Shown here: one piece after another, positions 34,444 through 44,230 of the stretch
Layout of the letters: each line of letters begins with the position of its first letter
How positions within the stretch are numbered: the stretch's first letter is position 1
Assembly (NCBI RefSeq): GCF_028737195.1
Contig: NZ_JAQZAJ010000007.1
Coordinates: 186,001 to 250,000, forward strand
DNA from: Pseudovibrio exalbescens
Lineage (GTDB): Bacteria; Pseudomonadota; Alphaproteobacteria; Rhizobiales; Stappiaceae
Direction: 5' to 3'
Length of the DNA stretch: 64,000 nucleotides
The notes under the pieces: model-generated
The model's database searches: none
The model's input: the letters and a program-made list of their open reading frames with translations, nothing else
Told to the model about the DNA's origin: nothing
Program-made: the position numbers and the translations under genes

Positions 34444-34629
34444 CAGATATACCGATCAATTTAGTGTCGAAATTCTTGAAGGCTTGCGCTGTCTGGCTTG
34501 TATCCATCGCAGCAAAACCTGTGTTGGGCCTGTCCACCATAAAACGTCGCGAGTTTCAAGGAAAAAGCACCGCCGCAGGCCTGTTAAATGGCGCTTGGGA
34601 TATCTTTTTCTGCCCCGGAGCTGGCGTTG

Positions 34630-35703
34630 TTAACTGCCAATCGTCTCGCGTAGCTGCTGGCCGATCTCACCGGCTCGCAGGCTGACTTGTTCCTGCTCTT
34701 CCAGCGAAAGAGATTTGGCCATTTCATCCAGTTCGCTGTCGAAGATGCCCCGAGAGCTGGCATGGATCTGCCACGCTGCAGCTTCAATGGTGTTTACCGG
34801 GCGCCCGCGGCCATGAAGATAGAGCTTGGCCAGTCGGTTCATGGCAATCGGGTTGCCTGCAAAAGCAGCCTTTTCAAACCAGTCTGCCGCCTCGCGTTCG
34901 TTGGGGGCAACACCCTCACCCTTGAAGAGCTGAATGGCATATTGCACCTGGGCCTCGACCACACCGCGACGGGCCGCGCGGCCAATCCAGTAGGAGGCGC
35001 GCAGGTCATCGCGCAGCTCTTCATCCCCTTCAAGCAGCAGGATGCCAAGGGAGTACATCGCATCTGCATCCCCGCTTTCTGCGGCCGCTTCGAAGAGTTC
35101 CTTGGCGCGCTTATGGTCGACATCGACCGACTTGCCGGATTGATAGAGCAGGCCGAGATTGTACTGGGCTTCTGGCAGGTTGGCCTTGGCGGCAATTTCG
35201 AAAAGCTTGGCAGCCTCGGCGGTGTCCTTGTCACGGCCCAGACCCGCAAGGTACAGCATCCCCAGCCGCAGGGCGGCCTGAGGGTCGCCCTCGTTGGCGG
35301 CAAGTTCATACCATTCGGCGGCCTTTTTCAGGTCCAGCGGAACGCCGCGTCCGGTTTCGTAAAGCACGCCGATCAATGTCTTGGCTGCGGTGCGTCCTTG
35401 CTCGGCGCTGCGTGTGGCAAGGGCGAGTGCAGACAGATACCAGCCGCGCTGAAACGCGCCGTAAGCAAGGTCCGCATCTGGGCGGATGCCTGCGGAGATA
35501 TCGGTGTTGCCGCTCAGTGCATCGGTCTGCAAAGGCGGCTTGACCATGAATGGCGAGATCAGGATTTGAGGCTGGCTGAGCGCTGCGTCACTGCGTGGTG
35601 GCAGCACGCTGTCCTCTTCCTCAGCGCCGGATTGCGCAAACGCTGGCGCTGCCAAAAGGCAGGCCATGGCTAGTCCAGTGGTCCGGCGCAGAAAACCTCG
35701 CAT
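34630..35703 (-). CDS. exported Sel1-repeat (SEL1-like TPR) protein
   Basis: A 357-residue protein with a signal peptide (MRGFLRRTTGLAMACLLAAP, cleavage after AFA). Several Sel1-like repeats follow, such as AKTLIGVLYETGRGVPLDLK, AALRLGMLYLAGLGRDKDT and AQYNLGLLYQSGKSVDVDHK. Such solenoids are periplasmic scaffolds for protein contacts; the partner is unknown. GAGGAG just upstream of the ATG lies inside the end of the ThiE-like gene, only three bases from its stop, so the two are coupled. Confidence 0.88.
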   Translation of the reverse strand: MRGFLRRTTGLAMACLLAAPAFAQSGAEEEDSVLPPRSDAALSQPQILISPFMVKPPLQTDALSGNTDISAGIRPDADLAYGAFQRGWYLSALALATRSAEQGRTAAKTLIGVLYETGRGVPLDLKKAAEWYELAANEGDPQAALRLGMLYLAGLGRDKDTAEAAKLFEIAAKANLPEAQYNLGLLYQSGKSVDVDHKRAKELFEAAAESGDADAMYSLGILLLEGDEELRDDLRASYWIGRAARRGVVEAQVQYAIQLFKGEGVAPNEREAADWFEKAAFAGNPIAMNRLAKLYLHGRGRPVNTIEAAAWQIHASSRGIFDSELDEMAKSLSLEEQEQVSLRAGEIGQQLRETIGS

Positions 35704-35706
35704 CGA

Positions 35707-36348
35707 TTACTCCTCTGAATCTGGCAGGGTCACTTGCTCAAGAATGGCATTGGCCTGCTGGACGGCCGCTTTCGGGCCTTCCGGATGGGTCCAGATCGCC
35801 TCGCGCAGGGCCACAAACTCTGCATGTGTTTCCGCGCATGGTTTCACGGAGTCCAAGGAGGTGCCACCCAGAACAACGCATGGGGTCTCAAAAACTTCTG
35901 CCCACCATGAGCCGAAGTCCAGTGTCTTTGGATGGGCTTCCGGGGTCTGTTCCAGATCAAGCAGACCAAAGAACACATAGTCCACGCCCATGGAGGCAAT
36001 GGTCATGGCTTCATGGCGTGTCTTGACGCCTGAGTGGCCAATGATCTTTTCTTCCTGAAAGTCGCGCATGACTTCTTCCAGCGCGGCATCGCTGCCAACA
36101 AAGTGAAGACCATCAGCGCCGGAACGGCCCATGATCTGTGTATTGTTCTCAACCAGCGCTGCGGCGTCGGCAGCCTGAATGATCGGTACGAGCTTCTTTG
36201 CGGTGCGCTGCAGGTCGGCTTCGGTGGCGTCGGGCATGGAAATGAGCACGCACGCTACATCGCCGCCTTCTAAAGCCTCTTCCAGCATTGGCGCAAACGC
36301 ATCGCAGTCGAACTGAGGTGGCGTGATCAGGTAAAGACGTGGGTGCAC
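35707..36348 (-). CDS. ThiE/TenI-fold protein, degenerate thiamine-phosphate-synthase-like
   Basis: A 213-residue TIM-barrel protein. RLYLITPP at the N-terminus, GADGLHFVGSDA, GHSGVKTRHEAM, MGVDYVFFGLL and CVVLGGTSLDS follow the order of ThiE strands. Key ThiE motifs are altered: the VNDR stretch reads VENN, DGVHLGQ reads DGLHFVG, and the pyrophosphate-site P-T-x-T-K is missing. It may therefore have another substrate or no activity in thiamine synthesis. It is three bases from the downstream Sel1-repeat gene. Confidence 0.75.
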   Translation of the reverse strand: MHPRLYLITPPQFDCDAFAPMLEEALEGGDVACVLISMPDATEADLQRTAKKLVPIIQAADAAALVENNTQIMGRSGADGLHFVGSDAALEEVMRDFQEEKIIGHSGVKTRHEAMTIASMGVDYVFFGLLDLEQTPEAHPKTLDFGSWWAEVFETPCVVLGGTSLDSVKPCAETHAEFVALREAIWTHPEGPKAAVQQANAILEQVTLPDSEE

Positions 36349-36455
36349 GTGACAAGCTCCGAATTCTGTGGGCCCAAGGGGAGCGGCGGCTGTGCGCGCT
36401 CAAGTTTGTGATGTTCTAAACAGCGTCTTGGGAAAGATTTCAAGTCAATAACGGC

Positions 36456-36480
36456 AAAAGAGGGGCCGGTGGGCCCCTCT
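36456..36480 (-). terminator. pgk terminator
   Basis: On the minus strand AGAGGGGCCC and GGCCCCTCT flank a short loop and lead into TTTT, about 30 bases past the pgk stop. Confidence 0.75.
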
Positions 36481-36510
36481 CTCGCACAATTTGCAGGGTG
36501 TCGCTAGGAC

Positions 36511-37704
36511 TTATGCGTTTTCAAGCGCAACAACACCTGGAAGCTCTTTGCCTTCGAGCCACTCGAGGAATGCACCACCAGCGGTAGAGACGTAAGAGAA
36601 GTCTGCGCCTGCACCGGCGTGGTTCAGAGCAGCAACAGTGTCGCCGCCGCCAGCAACGGTCTTGAGCGTGCCAGCCTTGGTCTTTTCAGCTGCGTACTGA
36701 GCTGCTGCAACGGTTGCCTTGTCGAAAGGAGCGATTTCGAATGCGCCGAGTGGACCGTTCCATACGAGGGTCTTGGCAGCGTCGATCTTCGCCTTCACAA
36801 CTTCGATGGAAGCTGCGCCAACGTCGAGCATCATTGCGTCTGCCGGAATGGCGTCCAGAGCAACGGTTTCGTTCTTTGTGTTTGCTGCAAATTCCCATGC
36901 AACAACAGCGTCTGTAGGCAGAACGATTTCGCAGTTTGCCTTTTCAGCTGCGGCCATGATGCGGTTCGCAGTGTCTGCAAGGTCGTGTTCGCACAGGGAC
37001 TTGCCAACGTTCACGCCCTTGGCTGCGAGGAAGGTGTTTGCCATGCCGCCGCCGATGATCAGCATGTCCACCTTGGACACGAGGTTTTCGAGCAGGTCGA
37101 TCTTGGAGGAAACCTTCGCGCCGCCAACAACCGCCAGAACAGGACGCTCTGGAGTGGACAGAGCGGACTGGAGCGCTTCGAGTTCAGCCTGCATGGTGCG
37201 GCCAGCGTAGGCTGGAAGCAGCTTTGCAATGCCTTCGGTGGAACCGTGAGCGCGGTGTGCTGCGGAGAAAGCGTCATTCACGTAGATGTCGCCGTTTGCC
37301 GCCAGTTCCTTTGCGAACTCAGGATCGTTCTTTTCTTCGCCCTTGTAGTAGCGGGTGTTTTCCAGAAGAAGAACGTCGCCTGCAGCCATTGCTTCGATTG
37401 CAGCCTTGGCGGTTTCGCCGATGCAATCTTCTGCGAATGCGACTGGCTTGCCGAGCAGTTCAGCAACTGCCGGCGCAACTGGTGCCAGGCTCATGTCTGC
37501 AACTTTTTCGCCCTTTGGACGACCGAAGTGCGCAAGCAGGATTACCTTGCCGCCAGCTTCGGAGATTTCCTTGATGGTTGGCAGAACGCGCTCGATACGG
37601 GTGGTATCGGTAACTTTGCCGTCCTTCATTGGAACGTTGAGGTCGACGCGTGTCAGCACGCGCTTGCCGGAAAGTTCAGCATCGCTGAGTGTTTTGAAAG
37701 ACAT
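36511..37704 (-). CDS. pgk: phosphoglycerate kinase
   Basis: A 397-residue two-lobed glycolytic kinase exchanging phosphate between 1,3-bisphosphoglycerate and ADP. Visible: [29 protein letters not shown] (substrate arginines), [11 protein letters not shown], and the nucleotide-site block [10 protein letters not shown] with [13 protein letters not shown]. The start at 37704 (MSFKTLSD) follows GGAGA; ATG 37722 would add six residues. It lies downstream of gap on the same strand but a strong gap terminator separates them. Confidence 0.97.
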   Translation of the reverse strand: MSFKTLSDAELSGKRVLTRVDLNVPMKDGKVTDTTRIERVLPTIKEISEAGGKVILLAHFGRPKGEKVADMSLAPVAPAVAELLGKPVAFAEDCIGETAKAAIEAMAAGDVLLLENTRYYKGEEKNDPEFAKELAANGDIYVNDAFSAAHRAHGSTEGIAKLLPAYAGRTMQAELEALQSALSTPERPVLAVVGGAKVSSKIDLLENLVSKVDMLIIGGGMANTFLAAKGVNVGKSLCEHDLADTANRIMAAAEKANCEIVLPTDAVVAWEFAANTKNETVALDAIPADAMMLDVGAASIEVVKAKIDAAKTLVWNGPLGAFEIAPFDKATVAAAQYAAEKTKAGTLKTVAGGGDTVAALNHAGAGADFSYVSTAGGAFLEWLEGKELPGVVALENA

Positions 37705-37862
37705 CGGTGTCTCCGGGATCATCTGTGTGCGGCGATATTGGCCTGCACGTGTCCAGAATCGTCAGATGGCGCGCTCTTCTTGAAAAGGCTCGTCGCATCA
37801 GGCGGAAAGACGCAGGGATGCAGACAATCGGGAGCCCAGAGGCGCGCTCATGCGTACAGGGT

Positions 37863-37889
37863 AAAAAGGGCCGCTCGCGCGGCCCTTTT
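37863..37889 (-). terminator. gap terminator
   Basis: On the minus strand AAGGGCCGC and GCGGCCCTT enclose four bases and end in a five-T tract, starting six bases past the gap stop. Confidence 0.9.
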
Positions 37890-37895
37890 ATCAAA

Positions 37896-38903
37896 TTAGA
37901 TGAGCTTTGCCATCGCGATAGCTGTGTCAGCCATGCGGTTGGAGAAGCCCCACTCGTTGTCGTACCAGGTGAGGATACGAACCATCTTGCCTTCCATGAC
38001 CTTGGTCTGGTCCATGTGGAAGATGGAGGAATGTGGGTCGTGGTTGAAGTCGGTGGAAACGTTAGGCAGATCGGTGTAGCCGAGAACGCCCTTCAGTTCA
38101 CCTTCAGCAGCTGCCTTGATTGCAGCGTTGATTTCTTCAACGGTGGTGTCCTTCTTCGCTTCAAACACCAGGTCCACAACGGAAACGTTTGGCGTAGGTA
38201 CGCGGATTGCAACACCGTCCAGCTTGCCAGCCAGTTCAGGCAGAACCAGGCCAACAGCCTTAGCAGCACCTGTGGAGGTTGGGATCATGGACAGAGCCGC
38301 TGCACGTGCGCGGTACAGGTCCTTGTGCATTGTGTCGAGGGTTGGCTGATCACCAGTGTAGGAGTGAATGGTGGTCATGAAACCCTTTTCAATGCCAACA
38401 GCCTTGTCCAGAACTGAAGCTACTGGAGACAGACAGTTGGTGGTGCAAGACGCGTTGGAGACAACGAGGTCTTCAGAAGTCAGGGTGTCGTGGTTTACGC
38501 CGTACACGATGGTCTTGTCAGCGCCAGCTGCAGGAGCAGAAACCAGAACGCGCTTTGCGCCAGCTTCAAGGTGCAGAGCAGCCTTTTCCTTTGCAGTGAA
38601 GATGCCGGTGCATTCCATTGCAATGTCGATGCCCATTTCGCCCCAAGGCAGTTCCTTAGGATTGCGGATCGCGGTTACCTTGATTGGGCCACGGCCAACG
38701 TTGATGGTGTCACCGTCTACAGTTACTTCTGCAGGGAACTTACCGTGCACAGAGTCGAAACGCAGCAGGTGAGCGTTGGTTTCAACTGGGCCGAGGTCGT
38801 TAATGGCGACAACTTCGATGTCAGTGCGACCAGATTCGATGATTGCACGAAGAACGTTACGTCCAATGCGGCCGAAGCCGTTGATGGCTACCTTTACTGC
38901 CAT
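37896..38903 (-). CDS. gap: glyceraldehyde-3-phosphate dehydrogenase
   Basis: A 335-residue NAD-dependent enzyme of glycolysis. The dinucleotide fold starts [16 protein letters not shown]; the catalytic cysteine is in [10 protein letters not shown] and the paired histidine in [10 protein letters not shown]; the C-terminus [12 protein letters not shown] is intact. The ATG at 38903 has GAGG upstream; an in-frame ATG at 38915 adds four residues. tkt lies upstream on the same strand, 107 bases away, separated by two hairpins lacking T tracts, so co-transcription with tkt is possible. Confidence 0.97.
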   Translation of the reverse strand: MAVKVAINGFGRIGRNVLRAIIESGRTDIEVVAINDLGPVETNAHLLRFDSVHGKFPAEVTVDGDTINVGRGPIKVTAIRNPKELPWGEMGIDIAMECTGIFTAKEKAALHLEAGAKRVLVSAPAAGADKTIVYGVNHDTLTSEDLVVSNASCTTNCLSPVASVLDKAVGIEKGFMTTIHSYTGDQPTLDTMHKDLYRARAAALSMIPTSTGAAKAVGLVLPELAGKLDGVAIRVPTPNVSVVDLVFEAKKDTTVEEINAAIKAAAEGELKGVLGYTDLPNVSTDFNHDPHSSIFHMDQTKVMEGKMVRILTWYDNEWGFSNRMADTAIAMAKLI

Positions 38904-38950
38904 TTTAAACCTCATTCGGTGTCTTGCGCCGAGGCGCGTTTTTTATTTTC

Positions 38951-39000
38951 GCCGGCAACACCGCCGGCCGTACGTAGGAAGCCCTGCCGGAGAGCAGGGC
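38951..39000. repeat. two hairpins between tkt and gap
   Basis: GCCGGC-AACACC-GCCGGC (38951-38968) and GCCCTGC-N6-GCAGGGC (38981-39000). Neither has a T tract on the minus strand; they may be partial terminators or processing structures between the two coding regions. Confidence 0.5.
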
Positions 39001-39010
39001 TTACCAAGTC

Positions 39011-41011
39011 TTATTCTGCAGATTCAGCGGGCAGCCGCTTTTCGACTTCGCCCACTACACCATCTGCAGTGATCCCAAAGTGCTCGTAGAGTTCTTTGTA
39101 AGGTGCTGAAGCGCCAAATCCTGTCATGCCGACAAAACCACCGTCTGGGCCGATGAAGCGATCCCAACCCTGACGAATGCCGGCTTCAACGGCAATCTTG
39201 ATCGGGCTGTCGCCAATGATGTCGGCCTTGTACGCGTCGGACTGTTCTTCAAACAGCTCGAAGCTTGGAACGGAAATTACGCGGCTCGTGATGCCCTTTG
39301 CTGCCAGCTTGTCGCTTGCTTCCAGTGCGATCTCGATTTCGGAGCCAGTGGCAAAGAGTGTGACCTGAGCCGCATCGTCGCTATCTTTTAGCACGTATGC
39401 GCCCTTGGCACACAGGTTCTTTGCTTCGTATTCCTTACGAACGGAAGGCAGGTTCTGACGGGTCAGAGCGAGAATGCTTGGGCCATCCTTGTGCTCAAGG
39501 GCGAGCTGCCAGCATTCAAGTGTTTCTGTGATGTCTGCCGGACGGAAGAAGCGCATGCCCGGAATCGCACGCAGCGCTGCGAAATGCTCGACAGGCTGGT
39601 GGGTTGGGCCGTCTTCACCCAGGCCGATGGAATCGTGGGTCATCACGTGGATGACGCGCTGATTCATCAAAGAGGCCAGACGCAGAGATGGGCGGCAATA
39701 ATCAGAGAAGATCAGGAAGCCACCGGAATAAGGGATCAGGCCGCCATGGAGCGCCATGCCGTTCATAGCTGCTGCCATGCCGTGCTCGCGAATGCCCCAG
39801 TGGATGTAACGACCAGAGAAGTCGTCTGGCGTGACAGAAGCGGTCTGTTCGGTCTTGGTATTGTTGGAGCCAGTCAGGTCAGCAGAGCCGCCGATGGTTT
39901 CCGGAATAATACCGTTGAGAACCTTGAGAACAGCCTCAGAAGATTTGCGGGTCGCCATGGTTGGCTGAGTTTCCGCCAGTTCCTTCTTGTAGTCCTGAAC
40001 GGCCTGTTCGAAGGTCATTGGCAGATCGCCGCGCAGACGGCGTTCAAACTCAAGACGCAGCTCTGTATCAGCAGCTTCGAAGCGCTCTTCCCAGTCCTTG
40101 CGCGCCTGCGCGGAGCGCAGCGCAGCAATACGCCATGCGTCGCGAACGTCGCTTGGTACGTCAAAGGCTTCTGCATCCCAACCGAGAGCCTTGCGGGCTT
40201 CTGCGATTTCAGCTTCGCCGAGCGGGGAGCCGTGAACCTTGTTGGTGCCAGCCTTGGTTGGTGCACCAAAACCGATCGTGGTCTTGGCCGCGATCATGGT
40301 TGGCTTGTCGCTTTCCTTGGCCGCAGTCAGTGCCGCTTCGATTGCCTCTGGATCGTGTCCATCGATTTCGATGGTGTTCCAGCCGGAGGCCTGGAAGCGT
40401 GCAATCTGGTTGGTGCTGTCAGCAAGAGAAACGGAACCATCAATGGTGATGTCGTTGTTGTCCCAGATCACAACCAGCTTGTTCAGCTTCAGGTGACCTG
40501 CAAGGGACAACGCTTCCTGAGAGATGCCTTCCATGAGGCAGCCGTCGCCAGCAAGCACGTAGGTGAAGTGGTTGACGAGATCGTCACCAAAGCGGGCGCT
40601 CTGCAGCTTTTCTGCGATCGCCATGCCAACGGCATTGCCAAGCCCCTGGCCGAGTGGGCCGGTGGTGGTTTCAATGCCAGCGCCGTGACCGTATTCTGGG
40701 TGGCCACAGGTGCGTGAACCCATCTGACGGAAACGCTTCAGCTCATCGATGGAGAAGTCTTCGTAACCGAGCAGGTGCAGAACGGAATAGAGCAACATGG
40801 AGCCGTGACCTGCGGACAGCACGAAGCGGTCGCGGTCGGCCCAATTCGGGACATTCGGATCGAACTTGAGAAACTTAGTGAAGAGTACGGTCGCTATGTC
40901 GGCGGCACCCATAGGGAGGCCTGGGTGACCGGACTTCGCCTTTTCAACCGCGTCCATGGAGAGGAAGCGAATTGCGTTGGCCATCCGGTTGTGTTTATCG
41001 AGATCGGTCAT
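39011..41011 (-). CDS. tkt: transketolase
   Basis: A 666-residue thiamine-diphosphate enzyme of the pentose phosphate pathway. The ThDP motif [20 protein letters not shown] ends in NN (VVIWDNN); [28 protein letters not shown] and the [15 protein letters not shown] block are conserved. The ATG at 41011 ([10 protein letters not shown]) follows GGGATAAAG; a frame to 41056 adds 15 residues. It is the first gene of a tkt-gap-pgk group read leftwards. Confidence 0.96.
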   Translation of the reverse strand: MTDLDKHNRMANAIRFLSMDAVEKAKSGHPGLPMGAADIATVLFTKFLKFDPNVPNWADRDRFVLSAGHGSMLLYSVLHLLGYEDFSIDELKRFRQMGSRTCGHPEYGHGAGIETTTGPLGQGLGNAVGMAIAEKLQSARFGDDLVNHFTYVLAGDGCLMEGISQEALSLAGHLKLNKLVVIWDNNDITIDGSVSLADSTNQIARFQASGWNTIEIDGHDPEAIEAALTAAKESDKPTMIAAKTTIGFGAPTKAGTNKVHGSPLGEAEIAEARKALGWDAEAFDVPSDVRDAWRIAALRSAQARKDWEERFEAADTELRLEFERRLRGDLPMTFEQAVQDYKKELAETQPTMATRKSSEAVLKVLNGIIPETIGGSADLTGSNNTKTEQTASVTPDDFSGRYIHWGIREHGMAAAMNGMALHGGLIPYSGGFLIFSDYCRPSLRLASLMNQRVIHVMTHDSIGLGEDGPTHQPVEHFAALRAIPGMRFFRPADITETLECWQLALEHKDGPSILALTRQNLPSVRKEYEAKNLCAKGAYVLKDSDDAAQVTLFATGSEIEIALEASDKLAAKGITSRVISVPSFELFEEQSDAYKADIIGDSPIKIAVEAGIRQGWDRFIGPDGGFVGMTGFGASAPYKELYEHFGITADGVVGEVEKRLPAESAE

Positions 41012-41577
41012 CTTTATCCCGTTGCTCGACCCGGCGGGCAGCCGGGCTTCAGTCAATGAAACAGTGGTTCCAGCCTTACATCTGCAGCCCTTGCCCCTGG
41101 GGCAGTCTTCAAATCAGATGCCTTAGCCATTCGTTTAACAGCAGGAGACATATCACCTCGCTCCGTTGAGTCAATTAAACTCGGCATTGAGCGCGTAAGT
41201 AATGCTTCTTAATCCTGCGTAAGTTCTGTCGCACTGACATAATTTATGCGGCGGAATAGGACCACAGATTGTAGAGGCTTGGTAGTACGGAGAAGTGCGT
41301 GTTTGTGTATAATTCGCTTCGTGATTGAGCGTTTTTGATCGATTGCATTCACCTTCGGCGAGAATAATGTCCTTGGCGGTCAGCCCGGAAAATTGTTTCA
41401 AGCGTTATGCTTCGGTGCATTTGCTAACATATAATGTGAATAAAGCGTGGGAAACGAGGGCATCCATGAGAAACCATGGCATAGTTGAGCGTAAAGCGCA
41501 GATTGTGCATTGCGTGCCCCTCCCTCGGGGCTGTACTGAATGACTTGGTTAACAAGATATGCATGTCGAAGGTGGAG
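41012..41577. other. intergenic region between tkt and the DUF4164 gene
   Basis: About 565 bases holding divergent promoters. TATAAT occurs at 41308-41313 and at 41430-41435; the latter is a candidate -10 for the DUF4164-zapA unit, without a good -35. No RNA gene recognised and no frame with a ribosome site. Confidence 0.5.
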
Positions 41578-41859
41578 ATGGAAAACGGGCAGGATCTGGA
41601 CAAGGCATTTGAACGCCTGACTGCCGCCATCGGAAAGCTGGAGGCGGCAGCGGGCCGGAGACTGGCGCAAGACAAGTCCGTTGAGGCGCTTGAAGACGAT
41701 CTGCAACGGCTCGCTGAGGACCGCTTGCAACTGGCCGCAACGCTTGATGAGGCGGAAGCGCGTGCAGAGCGTTTGGAATCAGTAAACCGTGAGGTTTCGC
41801 GCCGTTTGGTGTCCGCCATGGAAACCATCCGCACTGTACTCGTAAAGCACGGAGGCTAG
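41578..41859 (+). CDS. DUF4164 family coiled-coil protein
   Basis: A protein of about 93 residues (MENGQDLDKAFERLTAAIGK start, then a long coiled coil with EALEDDLQRLAEDRLQLAAT and LESVNREVSRRLVSAMETI). This matches DUF4164, found beside zapA in alphaproteobacteria. I favour ATG 41578, which has GAAGG five bases upstream; ATG 41563 adds five residues. The stop is three bases before the zapA GTG, so the two are one operon. The link suggests a role in division, but this is context only. Confidence 0.8.
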   Translation: MENGQDLDKAFERLTAAIGKLEAAAGRRLAQDKSVEALEDDLQRLAEDRLQLAATLDEAEARAERLESVNREVSRRLVSAMETIRTVLVKHGG

Positions 41860-41862
41860 CCG

Positions 41863-42297
41863 GTGCCACAGATTACTGTCAGCATTAATGGCCGCAGCTT
41901 CCGCATGGCGTGCGACGAGGGTGAAGAAGAGCGTTTGCTCGGCCTGGCCAAGAAGTTTGATGACAACATCAACATGCTGCGCGGCAGCTTTGGTGAAATT
42001 GGTGACCTGCGCCTGACGGTGATGGCAGGCATCATGGCGACGGATCAGGCTTCTGAGGCGGTGCGCCGTGCTGAAAAGCTGGCGAGTGAAAAGCAAGAGC
42101 TGGAAGAACGCTTGGAAATTGAGAAGGCCGCCCTTCAGCAGAAACTGGAAGGCATGACCGAAGCGCGTTCTGGCCGTGAGCGGGAGCTTGCCGGAAAAGT
42201 GGGCGAGGTTGCTGGCCAAATTGAGAAGCTGGCTGACAAACTGGCTAATATGCCGGGCTCATCAGTTGAGAATAATGAGGAAAGTGACGCCCACTGA
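41863..42297 (+). CDS. zapA: cell division protein ZapA
   Basis: A 144-residue protein. The N-terminal FtsZ-binding domain reads QITVSINGRSFRMACDEGEE, then ERLLGLAKKFDDNINML; a long coiled coil (about 65-130) allows dimer and tetramer formation that bundles FtsZ filaments at midcell. GTG 41863 has GGAGG seven bases upstream, within the end of the DUF4164 gene. The gene is followed by 6S RNA and a 5-formyl-THF cyclo-ligase, the classical order. Confidence 0.93.
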   Translation: MPQITVSINGRSFRMACDEGEEERLLGLAKKFDDNINMLRGSFGEIGDLRLTVMAGIMATDQASEAVRRAEKLASEKQELEERLEIEKAALQQKLEGMTEARSGRERELAGKVGEVAGQIEKLADKLANMPGSSVENNEESDAH

Positions 42298-42306
42298 AAT
42301 GCTGCG

Positions 42307-42336
42307 CTGGCATTCTGGGAGTTCCTTCACTATATG
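42307..42336 (+). promoter_or_regulatory. candidate promoter of 6S RNA
   Basis: CTGGCA (42307-42312) and TATATG (42331-42336) are 18 bases apart, each matching the sigma-70-type boxes at four of six positions, and would start transcription near 42343. Confidence 0.35.
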
Positions 42337-42343
42337 ATGGATC

Positions 42344-42492
42344 GGCGTCGCTGCGCGGTGCGTCAGAAATTAACTTATCCCCGGGGCCTTACGCATTCCT
42401 TCGGGAGCTGTACCTGTCCTTGCTCGTGGGCTTGGGCACACGGCGCCCACCTACTTTGTAGGTTCTCCGGGATTGCATCAATTTCGACGGCC
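42344..42492 (+). ncRNA. ssrS: 6S RNA
   Basis: Small RNA that mimics an open promoter and binds RNA polymerase holoenzyme. It occupies the classical slot between zapA and the 5-formyl-THF cyclo-ligase. The closing stem pairs CGTC-A-GAAATT (42361-42371) with AATTTC-GACG (42480-42489); the next helix pairs ATCC-CCGG with CCGGGAT, bracketing the central bubble. GGGGCCTTACGC, GGCGCCCACCTACTTTGTAG and GGTTCTCCGGGATT resemble alphaproteobacterial 6S sequences. The 5' end is approximate. A hairpin with six T residues follows. Confidence 0.85.
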
Positions 42493-42513
42493 GAGGTGGC
42501 ACGCCTCTTTTTT
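42493..42513 (+). terminator. 6S RNA terminator
   Basis: GAGGTG-GCA-CGCCTC hairpin (one G-U pair) followed directly by TTTTTT. Confidence 0.75.
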
Positions 42514-42569
42514 ACTCCGTGATTTTACGGCACAGTTTAAGTCCATGACAACTGTGATCGGAATCAGGT

Positions 42570-43178
42570 GTGCCCAACGAAAAGTCCCCAAAGACCCAAA
42601 CGGCAACGCTGAAAGAAGCCGCCCGAAAGACGGCACTTTTGCAACGTCGTGCGCTGACTGTGGCTGAGCGTATTGAACGTTCGCTGCAAATCGCGCTATT
42701 TGCTTCCCAGTTCAAATTGCCGAGTCCTGCACGGGTTGCTGGCTTCTGGCCCATTCGCGATGAGGTGGATCCTCGGCCTCTGATGGCCAAGTTCACCGAA
42801 ATGGGGGCGGAACTTTGCTTGCCGATTGTGAGCGGAGACGATCTGGTGTTTCGCAAATTGGGCCGGGAGGGTGATCTGGTGCCAGCAGGGTTTGGAACCT
42901 ATGGCCCAGACGAGCACGCAACCGAGGTGTCGCCCAATGTTGTGCTTGTGCCGCTGGCAGGATTTGATAGGTCAGGGCAGCGCGTTGGCTATGGCAAGGG
43001 GTTTTATGACCGTGCCATCAGCCGACTTGAGGCTTCAGGCCCCGTAACCACCATTGGCATTGCGTTCGCATGTCAGGAGTTGGAAGCGGTGCCCGTCGAG
43101 CCCCATGATCGCACCTTGGATATGATTGTGACCGAGCGCGGCATCATCCGCGCCAAGGAAAGTAAGGATACTAAATGA
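42570..43178 (+). CDS. 5-formyltetrahydrofolate cyclo-ligase
   Basis: A 202-residue enzyme (YgfA/MTHFS) that uses ATP to convert 5-formyl-THF to 5,10-methenyl-THF. Conserved blocks: RVAGFWPIRDEVDPRPLM, LVPLAGFDRSGQRVGYGKGF with the glycine-rich YGKGFYDR site, and GIAFACQE near the end. It begins with GTG behind CAGG. Its TGA overlaps the next gene's ATG (ATGA), indicating coupling to the YmdB-type phosphoesterase. Position after 6S RNA is the usual one. Confidence 0.93.
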   Translation: MPNEKSPKTQTATLKEAARKTALLQRRALTVAERIERSLQIALFASQFKLPSPARVAGFWPIRDEVDPRPLMAKFTEMGAELCLPIVSGDDLVFRKLGREGDLVPAGFGTYGPDEHATEVSPNVVLVPLAGFDRSGQRVGYGKGFYDRAISRLEASGPVTTIGIAFACQELEAVPVEPHDRTLDMIVTERGIIRAKESKDTK

Positions 43179-44002
43179 GGCTTCTGTTTCTCGGAGACCT
43201 TGTGGGGCGCGCGGGCCGAAACGCAGTTATTGAGCGTCTGCCAAGTCTCGTTGAAGCCAATAATCTGGATTTCGTGGTGGTGAATGGCGAGAACGCCGCC
43301 GCCGGTTTCGGGATCACGGAGGAGATTCTGCAGGACGTGATTGATGCCGGTGCCGATGTGGTGACCACGGGCAACCACGTCTGGGACCAGCGGGACACGC
43401 TGGTTTACATCGAGCGTCAGCCTCAGTTGTTGCGCCCAGCCAACTATCCGGCCGGCGCACCTGGTCGCGGGGCGAACCTTTACCGGGCGCGCAACGGCGC
43501 CAATGTGATGGTGGCAAACGTGATGGGCCGCATCTACATGGATCCGCTTGACGATCCGTTTTCTTCCATGGAGCGCATTCTGGAGGAGTTCCCTCTGGGC
43601 CATGTGGCCGATGCGATCATCGTGGACATGCATGCAGAAGCCACTAGTGAGAAGCAGGCCATGGGCCACTTCTGTGATGGCCGTGCCAGCCTTGTGGTGG
43701 GCACGCACACGCATGTGCCGACGGCAGATCACCAGATCCTTGTTGGCGGAACGGCTTACATGTCTGACGCAGGCATGTGCGGTGACTATGATTCCGTTCT
43801 CGGCATGGACAAGGAAGAGCCGGTGAACCGCTTCATGCGAAAGATCGCAGGAGGTCGTTTTACGCCTTCATTGGGCGAGGCCACCATTTGTGGTGTCGCA
43901 GTTGAGACGGATGACAGGACCGGGCTTGCCACGGCAGTCTCGCCGGTTCGCCTTGGTGGACGGCTGTCGCAAATCATTCCCGAGTTCTGGGAGGGCGTTT
44001 AA
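43175..44002 (+). CDS. YmdB-type metallophosphoesterase (TIGR00282 family)
   Basis: A 275-residue phosphoesterase. The metal ligands are in LFLGDLVGRAGR, VVNGENAAAGFGIT, TTGNHVWDQRD, DMHAEATSEKQAMGHF and GTHTHVPTADHQIL; the C-terminus includes SDAGMCGDYDSVLGM. The Bacillus relative YmdB hydrolyses cyclic nucleotides and affects RNA turnover; the role here is unknown. It overlaps the cyclo-ligase gene by four bases (ATGA). Confidence 0.92.
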   Translation: MRLLFLGDLVGRAGRNAVIERLPSLVEANNLDFVVVNGENAAAGFGITEEILQDVIDAGADVVTTGNHVWDQRDTLVYIERQPQLLRPANYPAGAPGRGANLYRARNGANVMVANVMGRIYMDPLDDPFSSMERILEEFPLGHVADAIIVDMHAEATSEKQAMGHFCDGRASLVVGTHTHVPTADHQILVGGTAYMSDAGMCGDYDSVLGMDKEEPVNRFMRKIAGGRFTPSLGEATICGVAVETDDRTGLATAVSPVRLGGRLSQIIPEFWEGV

Positions 44003-44230
44003 AGCGCAAAGCCAGACAAGAATTCCAGCAGCGCAACTGCGGTACAAAAAACGCGATTGTGGTGCTGGATTTTGACCCGCTGACATTTTATAAGCGGCGA
44101 ACGAACGACTTGAGCAGGCTTGTTTTGTTGCTGCGCTCCGTGGCCCAAAAGCGGGACGACGGCGGGTGCGCCTGAACGAGCCGCAGTTTCAGACTTTTAA
44201 CATTCAACGAACAGCAAGCCTGGAAGATCT

